Shown piece by piece: positions 34,180 through 42,759 of a stretch of 64,000 nt of DNA; positions within the stretch are counted from its first letter, which is position 1; each line of letters starts with the position of its first letter. The translations under genes and the position numbers were made by a program. Under the pieces are notes generated by a model. It made no database searches, was not told the origin of the DNA, and saw only the letters and a list, made by a program, of their open reading frames with translations. Where the stretch lies: positions 310,001 to 374,000 of the forward strand of contig NZ_BMZS01000005.1 in assembly GCF_014652915.1 (NCBI RefSeq), given 5' to 3'. The stretch is from Thalassobaculum fulvum. GTDB lineage: Bacteria; Pseudomonadota; Alphaproteobacteria; Thalassobaculales; Thalassobaculaceae.

Positions 34180-34965
34180 TCAGGCTCCGATGAAGTTGGG
34201 CTTGCGCTTCTCCATGAAGGCGCGCCGGCCCTCGATGTAGTCCTGGCTGTCGAAGCAGGCCTTGACCAGATCGGCGCACTTCTGCAGGTCGCGATCTGAC
34301 TCCGCCTTCACCGTCTCGCCGACGATGAACTTGACCGAACCGACGGTCAGCGGCGCGTTGCCGGCGATCCGGTTGGCCATCGCGGTGCAGAACGCCTCGA
34401 CCTCGCCGTCCGGGACCACCCGGTTGACCAGCCCCATAACCTTGGCGTCCTCGGCGCTGAACCGGTCGGCGGTGAAGAAGATCTCCTTGGCGAAGGCCGG
34501 ACCGACCAGGGCGACCAGCCGCTCCAGCCCGGCATAGGCGTAGCCGAGGCCGAGCTTGGCGGCCGGCACCGCGAACTGCGAGCCCTCGCCGCACACCCGG
34601 ATGTCGCAGCACACCGCCAGGGCGGCGCCGCCGCCGACGCAGAACCCGTCGATCTGCGCGATCACCGGCTTCGGGAAGCCGTGGACCTTGGAGTAGACGC
34701 GCGCGGTGGTCTCGTTGTAGTGCGCCACCGCCTCTTCGCTGGCCCGCTCGCTCTCGAACTTCGAGATGTCGGCACCTGAGACGAAGGCCTTGCCGCCGGC
34801 GCCCGACAGGATGACGACGCGGACGTTGTCGTCGGCGGCGTAGCGGTCCAGCGCGGCGTCGACCGCCAGCCACATCTCGAGCGAGACGGCGTTCCGCTTC
34901 TCCGGCTGGTTGAAGACGATCCGACCGATCGCACCGTCGATACTGGTCAGGATTTTGTCGGTCAT
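34180..34965 (-). CDS. Crotonase-fold (enoyl-CoA hydratase/isomerase family) protein lacking both catalytic glutamates
   Basis: Crotonase superfamily protein of 261 residues. CoA-binding and oxyanion-hole motifs are intact (AFVSGADISKF at 60-70, IDGFCVGGGAALA at 105-117). The two glutamates of true enoyl-CoA hydratases are replaced: GGGCEL is GGGAAL (A115), and LPE is VPA (A135). So hydration of enoyl-CoA by the usual mechanism is unlikely; isomerase, hydrolase or decarboxylase chemistry is possible. It forms a unit with the gamma-carbonic-anhydrase-like gene. Confidence 0.87.
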   Translation of the reverse strand: MTDKILTSIDGAIGRIVFNQPEKRNAVSLEMWLAVDAALDRYAADDNVRVVILSGAGGKAFVSGADISKFESERASEEAVAHYNETTARVYSKVHGFPKPVIAQIDGFCVGGGAALAVCCDIRVCGEGSQFAVPAAKLGLGYAYAGLERLVALVGPAFAKEIFFTADRFSAEDAKVMGLVNRVVPDGEVEAFCTAMANRIAGNAPLTVGSVKFIVGETVKAESDRDLQKCADLVKACFDSQDYIEGRRAFMEKRKPNFIGA

Positions 34966-35004
34966 GGGTGGAGTTCCTTTGTCAAAACGGAGTGGCGAGC
35001 GGCG

Positions 35005-35177
35005 GGTGGGTTCCGGCTCGGTCGCGCCGAGGGCGGCGCGTCCGTCCGGAATGACGGCACGGGAGGAAGGCGAAGTCGTTCCGTCGGTCGCGTACGCAGG
35101 AAGGGCGTGGCCTCACCCCTTCCTGTCGTCATTCCGGACCGGACCGCGGTCGGCGGGACGGAGCCGGAACCCACCGG
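35005..35177. repeat. Dispersed intergenic inverted repeat, copy 2
   Basis: Left arm GGTGGGTTCCGGCTCG through CGTCCGTCCGGAATGACGG; right arm TCGTCATTCCGGACCGGAC through GAGCCGGAACCCACCGG. It lies between the CoA-transferase 3' end and the crotonase start, both leftward, with an unusually long centre of about 60 bases. Confidence 0.85.
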
Positions 35178-35218
35178 CACCTCCGTCGCGTGTCGGTCCT
35201 GTGACATCCCGGCAGCCC

Positions 35219-36409
35219 TCAGATCACGCCGCCGGCGCGCAGGCCGGCGATCTCTTCGTCGTTGTAGCCGGCCTCGCGCAGCACCTCGTCGCTGTGCTCG
35301 CCGGCGGTCGGCGGCGGGGCGGCGATCCGGCTCGGGGTCCGGCTCATGATGATCGGCTGGCCGACCAGGTGGCTGGCGCCGCGCTCGTGCGAGTCGACCG
35401 GCTGGGCGATCCCCAGATGCTTGACCTGCGGGTTCTCGAAGGCCTGGTCGATGTTGTTGATCTCGCCGCACGGCACGCCGGCGGCGTTGAAGCGCTCGAC
35501 CCAGTCCGCGGTCGAGCGGGTGCGGGTGACCTCGTCGATCGCGGCGTTCAGGGCGTCGCGGTTCTGCGAGCGCAGCTTGCCGTCCGCGTAGTCCGGGTTC
35601 TCGGCCAGGTCCATCCGGTCGATCGCCCGGCAGAACCGCAGCCAGATTTCCTGGCCGGCGACCGCCAGGTTCATGTAGCCGTCGGCGGTGGTGAACACGC
35701 CGGTCGGGATGCTGGTCGGGTGGTTGTTGCCGGCCTGCTTGGGAACCTCGCCGTCCATCAGCCAGCGCGACGCCTGGAAGTCGAGCATGAACAGCTGGGC
35801 CTGCAGCAGCGAGGTCTGGATCCACTGGCCCTTGCCCGAGACCTCGCGCTCCAGCAGCGCCAGCATGATGCCCTGCGAGGCGAAGATGCCGGCGGTCAGG
35901 TCGGCGATCGGGATGCCGACCCGCATCGGGCCCTCGCCGGGCTTGCCGGTGATCGACATCAGCCCGCCCATGCCCTGGGCGATCTGGTCGAAGCCGGGCC
36001 GGTCGCGGTACGGCCCGTCCTGGCCGAATCCGGAGATCGAGGCGTACACGAGGCCGGGGTTGTCGGCGCTGAGCGTCTCGTAGTCGATGCCGAGGCGGTG
36101 CTTCACGTCGGGCCGGAAGTTCTCGACGATCACGTCGGCGGTCTTGGCCAGCCGGCGGAAGACCTCCAGCCCCTCGGGCTTCTTCAGGTCGAGCGTCAGG
36201 CTCCGCTTGTTGCGGTGCAGGTTCTGGAAGTCGGAACCGGCGCGCGGACCGCCGAGCTGGCCGGCATCGTCGGTCACCGGCATCTCGATCTTGACGACGT
36301 CGGCGCCCCAGTCCGCCAGCTGGCGGACGCAGGTCGGGCCCGACCGGACACGGGTCAGGTCGAGCACCTTGAACCGGGACAGCGCCGTGCTGGCTCGCTC
36401 GATGGGCAT
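35219..36409 (-). CDS. Class III CoA-transferase (CaiB/BaiF family)
   Basis: Family III CoA-transferase of 396 residues that moves CoA between carboxylic acids. The start is VLDLTRVRSGPTCVRQLADWGADVVKIE (short: LTRVRSGPTCVRQLADWGAD), and the catalytic aspartate is likely the one in VGIPIADLTAG. GGAGGAG before ATG 36409 sets the start. It is the first gene of the leftward group CoA-transferase, crotonase, gamma-CA, DctPQM, divergent from a GntR regulator. Together these suggest uptake and CoA activation of one organic acid, whose identity is not given. Confidence 0.92.
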   Translation of the reverse strand: MPIERASTALSRFKVLDLTRVRSGPTCVRQLADWGADVVKIEMPVTDDAGQLGGPRAGSDFQNLHRNKRSLTLDLKKPEGLEVFRRLAKTADVIVENFRPDVKHRLGIDYETLSADNPGLVYASISGFGQDGPYRDRPGFDQIAQGMGGLMSITGKPGEGPMRVGIPIADLTAGIFASQGIMLALLEREVSGKGQWIQTSLLQAQLFMLDFQASRWLMDGEVPKQAGNNHPTSIPTGVFTTADGYMNLAVAGQEIWLRFCRAIDRMDLAENPDYADGKLRSQNRDALNAAIDEVTRTRSTADWVERFNAAGVPCGEINNIDQAFENPQVKHLGIAQPVDSHERGASHLVGQPIIMSRTPSRIAAPPPTAGEHSDEVLREAGYNDEEIAGLRAGGVI

Positions 36410-36495
36410 GCGGGTCTCCTCCGGGAAGGCTTGTTCAGACACCCAAGGTGAGCGCGGGTGACGGCCTTTGCGCAAGCACCGTAACGCTCCGGCAG

Positions 36496-36507
36496 ATTGT
36501 TGACAAT
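36496..36507. promoter_or_regulatory. GntR-type operator overlapping a -35 box
   Basis: ATTGTTGACAAT is a perfect palindrome (ATTGT, TG, ACAAT) in the divergent promoter between the CoA-transferase and gntR genes. It contains TTGACA (36500-36505), a consensus -35 for the rightward gene. FCD-type GntR proteins bind similar GT-AC palindromes, so the adjacent regulator likely binds here. Confidence 0.6.
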
Positions 36508-36551
36508 AAACTGTCTGGAATCTACCGTCGCGAGCAAGATTGGGAGGGCCG

Positions 36552-37265
36552 ATGACCTCGGACGCCGACAAACCGTTCCACGCCCGCGCGTTCGAAACGC
36601 TCACCACCCAGGTCCACCGCGAGATCGAGCGGCGGATCCTGACCGGCGAGATCAAGGCCGGCGAGAAAATCGGCGAGGCGGCCCTGGCCGACAGCCTGGG
36701 GGTCAGCCGCGGCCCGGTCCGCGAGGCGATCCGGGCCCTGGAACTGGCCGGGCTGGTCAGCGTGATCGCCAACCGCGGGGCGATCGTGCGCAGCATCGGG
36801 CTGGACGAGGTGGTCTGCCTGTACGAGCTGCGCGGCGCGATCTTCGCCTATGCCTGCGAGCGGGTGGCGCGGCGGCGGACCGAGGCCATGCTGGCGACCC
36901 TGCACGACCAGGTGGTCGGCATGGAGGAGGCGGTCGCCCGCGACGACCTCGCGACCTACTACCGGCTGAACGTCGAGTTCCACGCCAGTCTGCTGGAGAT
37001 GTCCGGCAACGCCCGGGCCCGGTCGGCCTACGAGGGCGTGGTCAAGGAGATGCACCTGTTCCGCCGGCGCAGCCTGTCGAAGGTGCCGAATGTCGACGCC
37101 TCGCTGGCCGAGCATCGCGACATCCTCGATGCGATCGAGCGCGGCGACGCCGACGCGGCGCGCGAGGCCGGGCGCATCCACGTGGTGCACGGCTGCCGGC
37201 GGTTCCTGGACACGCTCGACGAGGCCGACGCCTCGGGCCGCCGGCCCACCCGGACCACGGAATAG
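36552..37265 (+). CDS. GntR-family transcriptional regulator (FadR/FCD subfamily)
   Basis: Regulator of 237 residues. The GntR winged helix (about 15-80) has LADSLGVSRGPVREAIRALE; the FCD ligand domain (about 90-225) has YYRLNVEFHASLLEMSGNAR and the metal-binding histidines in AEHRDIL and GRIHVVH. ATG 36552 after GGGAGGG is preferred to TTG 36540. It divides a leftward CoA-transferase/TRAP group from a rightward TTT transporter and may control both. Confidence 0.92.
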   Translation: MTSDADKPFHARAFETLTTQVHREIERRILTGEIKAGEKIGEAALADSLGVSRGPVREAIRALELAGLVSVIANRGAIVRSIGLDEVVCLYELRGAIFAYACERVARRRTEAMLATLHDQVVGMEEAVARDDLATYYRLNVEFHASLLEMSGNARARSAYEGVVKEMHLFRRRSLSKVPNVDASLAEHRDILDAIERGDADAAREAGRIHVVHGCRRFLDTLDEADASGRRPTRTTE

Positions 37266-37274
37266 CCTTTGGCC

Positions 37275-37331
37275 GTCCGCCGGTTCCGGTCGGACGGGAG
37301 CCTGATCCCAAGGGCCCGCTCAAGAGGGCCC
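37275..37331. terminator. Two hairpins between gntR and tctC
   Basis: GTCCGCCGG and CCGGTCGGAC arms (37275-37295), and GGGCCC arms around an 8-base loop (37312-37331), form two adjacent GC stems in the 125-base gap before tctC. No T-run follows. They could end gntR transcription partly or protect the tctC message. Confidence 0.45.
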
Positions 37332-37390
37332 GACATCAACGAGGGGGCGGCCGTTCCGGCACGTCCCCGGAGCCATCGGAGGAGGAAGCC

Positions 37391-38389
37391 ATGACGACGA
37401 CACCCGTTCGAACGTCCCGACGCACCGTGCTGCGGGGAGCGGCCGCCGGCGCCGGCTCGCTGCTGCTGCCGAGCCTTGCGCGCCCGGCCTTCGCGGCCGA
37501 GGAGTTCCCGTCGCAGACCATCAACGTCGTCACCCATGCCGGTCCCGGCGGCGGTACCGACATCACGACGCGCATGATGATGCTGCGCGGCCGCCGGGAG
37601 TTCGGCCAGGACCTGGTGGTGGTGAACAAGCGCGGCGGCAGCGGCTCGGCGGCGCTGATGTACACCAACAGCCAGCCGCGCGACGGCTACACGGTGATGA
37701 CGATCACCCAGTCGCACATCTTCCAGATCATCCAGAAGAAGGTGCCGCTCGGCATCGACGACCTGGTCGGGATCGCGCGGGCCACCGACGACCCGACGGT
37801 GATCTCGGTCAACGCCAACAGCAAGATCAAGACCCTGGAGGACCTGATCGCCGCCTCCAAGGACGCCAAGGGCGGCCTGAAGTGGGGGACCACCTTCGCC
37901 GGCGGCGCCGACCATGTCGGCATCCACAACTTCGCCAAGGCGGCCGGCGGCATCCCCTACACCATCGTGCCGTTCAAGGGCGGCGGCGACATCGTCACCA
38001 ACCTGGTCGGCGGCAACGTCGACGTGGCGCTGCTGAACTACGCCGAGGGCGAATCGCAGTTCACCGCCGGCGAGATCCGCGGCGTCGCCAGCCTGTCGGA
38101 GGAGCCGATCGCCGCGCTCGAGGGGGTGCCGACGGCGCGCGACAAGGGCATCGACGCGCTCGCTTCGACGGTGCGCGGCTTTGCGGTGCTGTCGGGCGTG
38201 CCGGAGGACCGGATGGCGCGGCTCGAGGCCGGCATGCTCAAGGCCATGAAGCACTCGGTCTATCAGAACTACCTGACGACCAGCGGCATGCCGCTGTCGA
38301 GCGTGGCCGGGCGCGAGGTCTGGAACAAGCAGATCCGCCGCATCCACGACGAGAGCAGGACCGCGCTGACCGAGCTCGGCATGCTGTGA
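37391..38389 (+). CDS. tctC: Tripartite tricarboxylate transporter substrate-binding protein (TctC family)
   Basis: Periplasmic binding protein of the TTT/Bug family, 332 residues. The leader holds a twin-arginine motif (SRRTVLRGAAAGAGSLLLPS), which is unusual but known for this family. The mature start INVVTHAGPGGGTDITTR is the Bug ligand loop, and SGSAALMYTNSQPRDGYT and FKGGGDIVTNLVGGNVDVAL are conserved. A GGAGGAAG site precedes ATG 37391. It hands a carboxylate to TctAB encoded next. Confidence 0.92.
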   Translation: MTTTPVRTSRRTVLRGAAAGAGSLLLPSLARPAFAAEEFPSQTINVVTHAGPGGGTDITTRMMMLRGRREFGQDLVVVNKRGGSGSAALMYTNSQPRDGYTVMTITQSHIFQIIQKKVPLGIDDLVGIARATDDPTVISVNANSKIKTLEDLIAASKDAKGGLKWGTTFAGGADHVGIHNFAKAAGGIPYTIVPFKGGGDIVTNLVGGNVDVALLNYAEGESQFTAGEIRGVASLSEEPIAALEGVPTARDKGIDALASTVRGFAVLSGVPEDRMARLEAGMLKAMKHSVYQNYLTTSGMPLSSVAGREVWNKQIRRIHDESRTALTELGML

Positions 38390-38432
38390 GGGCGGGGCCA
38401 TGGGCATGCCCCGGGGCGAGGGGAGGGCCGCC

Positions 38433-38894
38433 ATGCCGGCGGCCCGGCTCCCCCGCGACCTGATCGTCGCACTCGCCATCCTGGCGTTCTGCGTCGTCGC
38501 CTACGCCGTCACGCTCGGGTTCGCGAAGGCGCCGGCGGCGGTCGCCCAGAACGTCCAGCCGGCGACCTTCCCGCGCCTGGTGATCGGGGTGATCGCGGTG
38601 CTGTCGGCGGGGCTGGCGGCGATGTCGTTCCGCATCGACTCGGCGCGCAAGGGCCCGATCAGGCCGATGGTCTGGGTGACCGCCGCCATGATGGTGGCGT
38701 TCGTGATCGCGTTCGACACCCTCGGCTTCATCGCCGCGATGGTGCTGTTCGCGGCCGGCATGCCGGTGCTGTGGGGCGAGCGGCGCTGGCGCCGGCTGGT
38801 CCCGTTCGCGGTGCTGTTCCCGGCGGCGATCTACGTGGTCTTCGTGCTCGGCCTCGGCGTGCACTTCGACGCCGGCCTGCTCGGCATCAACTGA
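38433..38894 (+). CDS. tctB: TTT transporter small membrane subunit (TctB family)
   Basis: Small membrane protein of 153 residues with four hydrophobic segments: LIVALAILAFCVVAYAVTLG, FPRLVIGVIAVLSAGLAA, a central pair around WVTAAMMVAFVIAF, and VLFPAAIYVVFVLGLGV. QNVQPATFPRLV is a TctB-like stretch. ATG 38433 with GGGGAGG is chosen; ATG 38400 is possible. It sits between tctC and tctA. Confidence 0.87.
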   Translation: MPAARLPRDLIVALAILAFCVVAYAVTLGFAKAPAAVAQNVQPATFPRLVIGVIAVLSAGLAAMSFRIDSARKGPIRPMVWVTAAMMVAFVIAFDTLGFIAAMVLFAAGMPVLWGERRWRRLVPFAVLFPAAIYVVFVLGLGVHFDAGLLGIN

Positions 38895-38915
38895 ACCTCA
38901 TTCCGGGTCTCGACG

Positions 38916-40409
38916 ATGGACGCGTTCCTGGCCGCCGGTGCGGCGTTTCTCGACCCCTATCTGATCGGCCTGGTGCTGGTCGGCACCCTCGGCGGGGTGA
39001 TGGTGGGCGCCATGCCGGGCCTGAGCTCGACCATGGCGACCGCGCTGCTGCTGCCGTTCACCCTGACCATGGACCCGATCCCGGCGATCGCGCTGCTGAG
39101 CGCGCTGTATTGTGCCGGCACCTACGGCGGCTCGATCACCGCGATCCTGGTGAACGCGCCGGGCGCGCCGCCGGCCGCCGCCACGGCGTTCGACGGCTAT
39201 CCGCTGGCGCAGCAGGGCCGGGCCGGGCTGGCGCTCGGCATGGCGGCCATGTCGAGCGTGATCGGCGGCATCTTCAGCGTGATCGTACTGATCGTGGCGG
39301 CCCCGCTGCTGGCCCGGGTGGCCTACGACTTCGGGCCGCCGGAGTACTTCGCGCTGGCGCTGTTCGGGCTGTCGATGCTGGCGACGATCAGCGGCGAGTC
39401 GGCGGTCAAGAACCTGATCGGCGGCGCCTTCGGCGTGCTGCTGGCGACCGTCGGCATGGACTTCACCACCGGCGTCGACCGCTTCACCTTCGGATTCTGG
39501 GAACTGTCCGAGGGCATCCACTTCATCCCGGTGATGATCGGCCTGTTCGCCGGCTGCGAGTTCCTCACGCAGGCCGGCCAGCTCGACCGGGTTAAGGTCC
39601 GGGCGGTCCTGGACGCGGTGCGGCTGCCGTCGCTGGACGACTTCCGCAAGTGCGCCTCGACCATCCTGCGCTCGTGCGGCATCGGCACCTTCATCGGCCT
39701 GCTGCCGGCCGAGGGCGGCACGGTGGCCGCCATGATCGGCTACAACGAGGCCAAGCGCTGGGCCAAGGACAAGTCGCGGTTCGGCAAGGGCGACATTCGG
39801 GGCATCGCCGGGCCCGAGACCGCCAACAACGCCGCCACCGGCGCCGCCATGGTGCCGACCCTGGCGCTCGGCATTCCCGGCAGCGCCACCACCGCGATCA
39901 TCCTCGGTGCCCTGCTGGTGCACGGCCTGCGGCCGGGGCCGCACCTGTTCACCGAGACCCCGACGCTGCTGTACGCGATCTTCCTGGCGATGCTGCTGGC
40001 CAACCTGGTGTTCGGGGTGTTCGGCCTGATCGGCGCCAAGCTGTTCGCGCGGGTGACGCTGATCCCGATCACCTTCCTGTGGCCGTCGGTGTTCGTGCTG
40101 GCCTGCATCGGGGCCTACGCGCTCGAGCAGTCGGTGCTCGACGTGTGGATCATGGTCGGGGCCGGCCTGCTCGGCTTCGTGCTGAAGCGCTACGGCTTCG
40201 CGGCGGCGCCGATCATCATGGGGCTGATCCTGGGCGAGCTGGTCGAGAACAGCCTCAAGCAGTCGCTGATCATCTTCGACCACGACTGGCTGCGGTTCCT
40301 GGAACGGCCGATCGTGGTGGCGTTCCTGGCGCTGACCCTGGTGTCGGCGGTCTGGCCGCTGGTCTCGGTCCTGCGAGCGCGTCGGGCGGCCGCGGCTGCG
40401 GCGGAGTAG
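38916..40409 (+). CDS. tctA: TTT transporter large membrane subunit (TctA family)
   Basis: Large permease of 497 residues with about twelve hydrophobic segments. GVMVGAMPGLSSTMATALLL and GSITAILVNAPGAPPAAATA at the N-terminus and TLALGIPGSATTAIILGALL in the middle are TctA signatures. With TctC and TctB it forms a proton- or sodium-driven importer for a di- or tricarboxylate. The operon ends here; it converges with purC across a dispersed repeat. Confidence 0.95.
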   Translation: MDAFLAAGAAFLDPYLIGLVLVGTLGGVMVGAMPGLSSTMATALLLPFTLTMDPIPAIALLSALYCAGTYGGSITAILVNAPGAPPAAATAFDGYPLAQQGRAGLALGMAAMSSVIGGIFSVIVLIVAAPLLARVAYDFGPPEYFALALFGLSMLATISGESAVKNLIGGAFGVLLATVGMDFTTGVDRFTFGFWELSEGIHFIPVMIGLFAGCEFLTQAGQLDRVKVRAVLDAVRLPSLDDFRKCASTILRSCGIGTFIGLLPAEGGTVAAMIGYNEAKRWAKDKSRFGKGDIRGIAGPETANNAATGAAMVPTLALGIPGSATTAIILGALLVHGLRPGPHLFTETPTLLYAIFLAMLLANLVFGVFGLIGAKLFARVTLIPITFLWPSVFVLACIGAYALEQSVLDVWIMVGAGLLGFVLKRYGFAAAPIIMGLILGELVENSLKQSLIIFDHDWLRFLERPIVVAFLALTLVSAVWPLVSVLRARRAAAAAAE

Positions 40410-40422
40410 GCCGAGCGAAGAA

Positions 40423-40581
40423 CGCCCGTCGCTTCGTGGGTTCCGGCTCCGTCCCGCTGCTGGCGGTCCGGTCCGGAATGACGACGGGAAAAGAACGGCG
40501 TCGGCGCTCTCATCCTCCTGTCGTCATTCCGGACGGACACGCGCAAGCGCGGCCGAGCCGGAACCCACGGAGCGACGGGCG
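40423..40581. repeat. Dispersed intergenic inverted repeat, copy 3
   Basis: The cleanest copy: outer arms CGCCCGTCGCTTCGTGGGTT plus CCGGCTC and GAGCCGGAACCCAC plus GGAGCGACGGGCG are inverted (40423-40449 and 40555-40581), with inner TCCGGAATGACGACGGG and CCTGTCGTCATTCCGGA. It fills the gap between the convergent tctA and purC stops. Confidence 0.88.
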
Positions 40582-40589
40582 CGTCGGCC

Positions 40590-41561
40590 TCAGAAGTACT
40601 TCGCCAGGTTGCGCCGGATCCGGTCGAGCACGGTGCCTTCCATCGCCGGGATCTCGAACTCCCGGCCGGTGATGGTCTCGTAGGCCTGGATGTAGACCTC
40701 GGCGGTCTGCAGCACGACCTCCTGCGGGATCTCCGGGATCGGATCCTTGTACGGGTCGCAGCGCGCCACCACCCAGTTGCGCATGAAGTCCTTGTCGAAG
40801 CTCTCCGGCCGCTCGCCGCGCGCGAGCCGGTCGGCATAGCTGGCCTGGAACCAATAGCGGCTGCTGTCGGGCGTGTGGATCTCGTCGGCCAGCACGATGT
40901 TGCCGTCGCGGTCGGTCCCGAACTCGTACTTGGTGTCGACCAGGATCAGCCCGCGTTCGGCGGCGATCGCCCGGCCGCGGGCGAACAGCGCCAGCGCATA
41001 GCGGCATACCGTCTCCCACTGCCCGGCGGTAAGCAGGTCGCGGCCGAGGATCTCTTCCGGGGTCAGCGGCTCGTCGTGGGCGCCGTAGGCGGCCTTGCTG
41101 GTCGGGGTGATGATGGTCCGGGGCAGCCTGGCGTTGTCGGCCAGCCCGTCGGGCAGGCGCACGCCGTACATCTCGCGCTTGCCGGCCTTGTACATCGACA
41201 GGATCGAGGTCGAGGTGGTACCGGCCAGGTAGTCGCGCACCACGATCTCGACCGGCAGAATGTCGAGCCGGCGGCCGACCACCACGTTGGGGTCGGGATA
41301 CTCCAGCACGTGGTTCGGGCAGATGTCGGCGGTGGCGTCGAACCAGTACCGCGCCGTCCGGGTCAGCACCTCGCCCTTGAACGGGATCGCCGCAAGGGAG
41401 ACGTCGAAGGCGCTCAGCCGGTCGGTGGCGATGATGATGCGCCGGCCGTCGGGCAGGTCGTAGTTCTCCCGTACCTTGCCGCGGTAGTGGTTCGGCAGCT
41501 CGGGAATCGCGACCTCGTCGAGGACGCGGTCGGCGTGGGTCTTCAGGGCGTTGCGGTCCAT
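40590..41561 (-). CDS. purC: Phosphoribosylaminoimidazole-succinocarboxamide synthase (SAICAR synthetase)
   Basis: Purine biosynthesis enzyme of 323 residues that joins CAIR with aspartate using ATP. The glycine-rich start [20 protein letters not shown] and [10 protein letters not shown], the substrate motif [15 protein letters not shown], and [11 protein letters not shown] and [14 protein letters not shown] are all conserved. This is the longer form of the enzyme (about 300 residues or more). It stands alone, away from other pur genes, and is divergent from the NnrR-type regulator. Confidence 0.95.
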   Translation of the reverse strand: MDRNALKTHADRVLDEVAIPELPNHYRGKVRENYDLPDGRRIIIATDRLSAFDVSLAAIPFKGEVLTRTARYWFDATADICPNHVLEYPDPNVVVGRRLDILPVEIVVRDYLAGTTSTSILSMYKAGKREMYGVRLPDGLADNARLPRTIITPTSKAAYGAHDEPLTPEEILGRDLLTAGQWETVCRYALALFARGRAIAAERGLILVDTKYEFGTDRDGNIVLADEIHTPDSSRYWFQASYADRLARGERPESFDKDFMRNWVVARCDPYKDPIPEIPQEVVLQTAEVYIQAYETITGREFEIPAMEGTVLDRIRRNLAKYF

Positions 41562-41729
41562 GACTTCGGTCCGGATGTGGCACGCCGGCGGCGCCGCCGG
41601 CAGGCCCTGTTATGACCGGTATCGGCGCGCCTGTCTCCCGTCGCGAGCTGTCGAATCCGGCCATGAGTTGACCGGAAGGTGCCGCCGCCGCATTACTCAC
41701 GGCGAATGCCGGCCGCGAGGAGCGATGCC

Positions 41730-42428
41730 ATGGACATCCCGGCCCGGGTTACGGTGCTGGAGCGGGTTCCGCTCTTCAAGGGCCTGCGCCCCGACGAACT
41801 CGAGGCGGTGGCGCGTGAGGCGCACGAGCGCAAGCTCGAGAAGGGCGAGGTGCTGTTCCGGCAGGGCGAGGACGCGGCGCACAGCTATGTGCTCGGCTGG
41901 GGCCGCCTGCGACTCGACCAGGCCACGCCGGACGGCCAGAACGTGGTGTTGCGGTTCATGGGGCCGGGCGACATGGTCGGCACCGTCGCGGTGCTGCGAC
42001 GCATCCCGTTCCCGGCCACTCCGCTCGCCATCGAGGATTGCGTGATCCTGGCCTGGAGCGCCGGGCGCACGGCCGAGCTGATGACCCGGTTCCCGGCGAT
42101 CGCCCTGAACGCGGTCGCGGTGGTCGGCGGCCGGGTCGAGGAGCTGCAGGCGCGGTTGAGCGAGATCGCCACCCAGCGGGTCGAGCGGCGGATCGCCTCG
42201 ACCCTGCTGCGCATGGCCCGGCAGTCCGGTCGGCGGATCGAGGGCGGCGTCGAGATCCCGTTCGCGATCTCCCGCAACGACCTGGCGGAGATGACGGCGA
42301 CGACGCTGCACACCGTCAGCCGGACGCTCGCCGCCTGGGAGCAGGAGGGGATCGTCTCCGGCAAGCGCGGCTCGTACCTGACGATCGCGCAGCCGCATCG
42401 GCTGGTGGAGATCGCCGAGCAGGCCTGA
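41730..42428 (+). CDS. nnrR: Crp/Fnr-family regulator, NnrR/DNR type
   Basis: Regulator of 232 residues. A cyclic-nucleotide-binding-like sensor domain (about 10-125, KGEVLFRQGEDAAHSYVLGW) is joined by a long helix to a winged helix (about 145-225, ISRNDLAEMTATTLHTVSRT). There is no N-terminal cysteine cluster, so it is not oxygen-sensing Fnr. Such proteins sense nitric oxide by haem in the NnrR/DNR group. The downstream gap contains TTGCGCCAGCGCAA, and nnrS follows. ATG 41730 after AGGAG is preferred. Confidence 0.83.
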   Translation: MDIPARVTVLERVPLFKGLRPDELEAVAREAHERKLEKGEVLFRQGEDAAHSYVLGWGRLRLDQATPDGQNVVLRFMGPGDMVGTVAVLRRIPFPATPLAIEDCVILAWSAGRTAELMTRFPAIALNAVAVVGGRVEELQARLSEIATQRVERRIASTLLRMARQSGRRIEGGVEIPFAISRNDLAEMTATTLHTVSRTLAAWEQEGIVSGKRGSYLTIAQPHRLVEIAEQA

Positions 42429-42447
42429 GGCTTCGAGTCCGGGGAAG

Positions 42448-42461
42448 TTGCGCCAGCGCAA
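42448..42461. promoter_or_regulatory. NnrR-type binding box
   Basis: TTGCGCCAGCGCAA is a perfect palindrome of the TTGCG-N4-CGCAA type reported for NnrR in alphaproteobacteria. It lies between nnrR and the DUF1858-nnrS operon, 64 bases before its start, a fit distance for activation. Confidence 0.72.
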
Positions 42462-42525
42462 CGCTGTCGACCGCGAGGTCGGTAGGGTGATCGTGCTGCA
42501 TTCGTCCCGCCGGATGAGGCTCGCG

Positions 42526-42759
42526 ATGACCCGAACCGAACTGCTGTCGATGACCGTCGACGACGTGATGGCGCGATGGCCGGAAACCGTCCCGGTGTTC
42601 CACCGTCGCCGCATGGCGTGTCCCGGCTGCGTCATGGCGCCGTTCATGACGGTCGCCGAGGCGGCCCGCTCCTACGCACAGCCGGAGGACGAACTCGCGG
42701 CGGACCTGGCCCGTGCCATTCCGCCGGAAACCACCGATTCTGCACGGAGAGTGTCATGA
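42526..42759 (+). CDS. DUF1858 / hybrid-cluster-protein-associated redox disulfide protein
   Basis: Protein of 77 residues matching DUF1858: MTVDDVMARWPETVPVFHRR, then MACPGCVMAPFMTVAEAARSY with a C-x2-C pair. This small domain is often fused to or encoded near proteins of nitrosative stress such as the hybrid cluster protein or ScdA/YtfE. ATG 42526 follows GATGAGG. Its stop overlaps the nnrS start (ATGA at 42756-42759). Role inferred as thiol/redox partner in NO defence. Confidence 0.83.
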   Translation: MTRTELLSMTVDDVMARWPETVPVFHRRRMACPGCVMAPFMTVAEAARSYAQPEDELAADLARAIPPETTDSARRVS

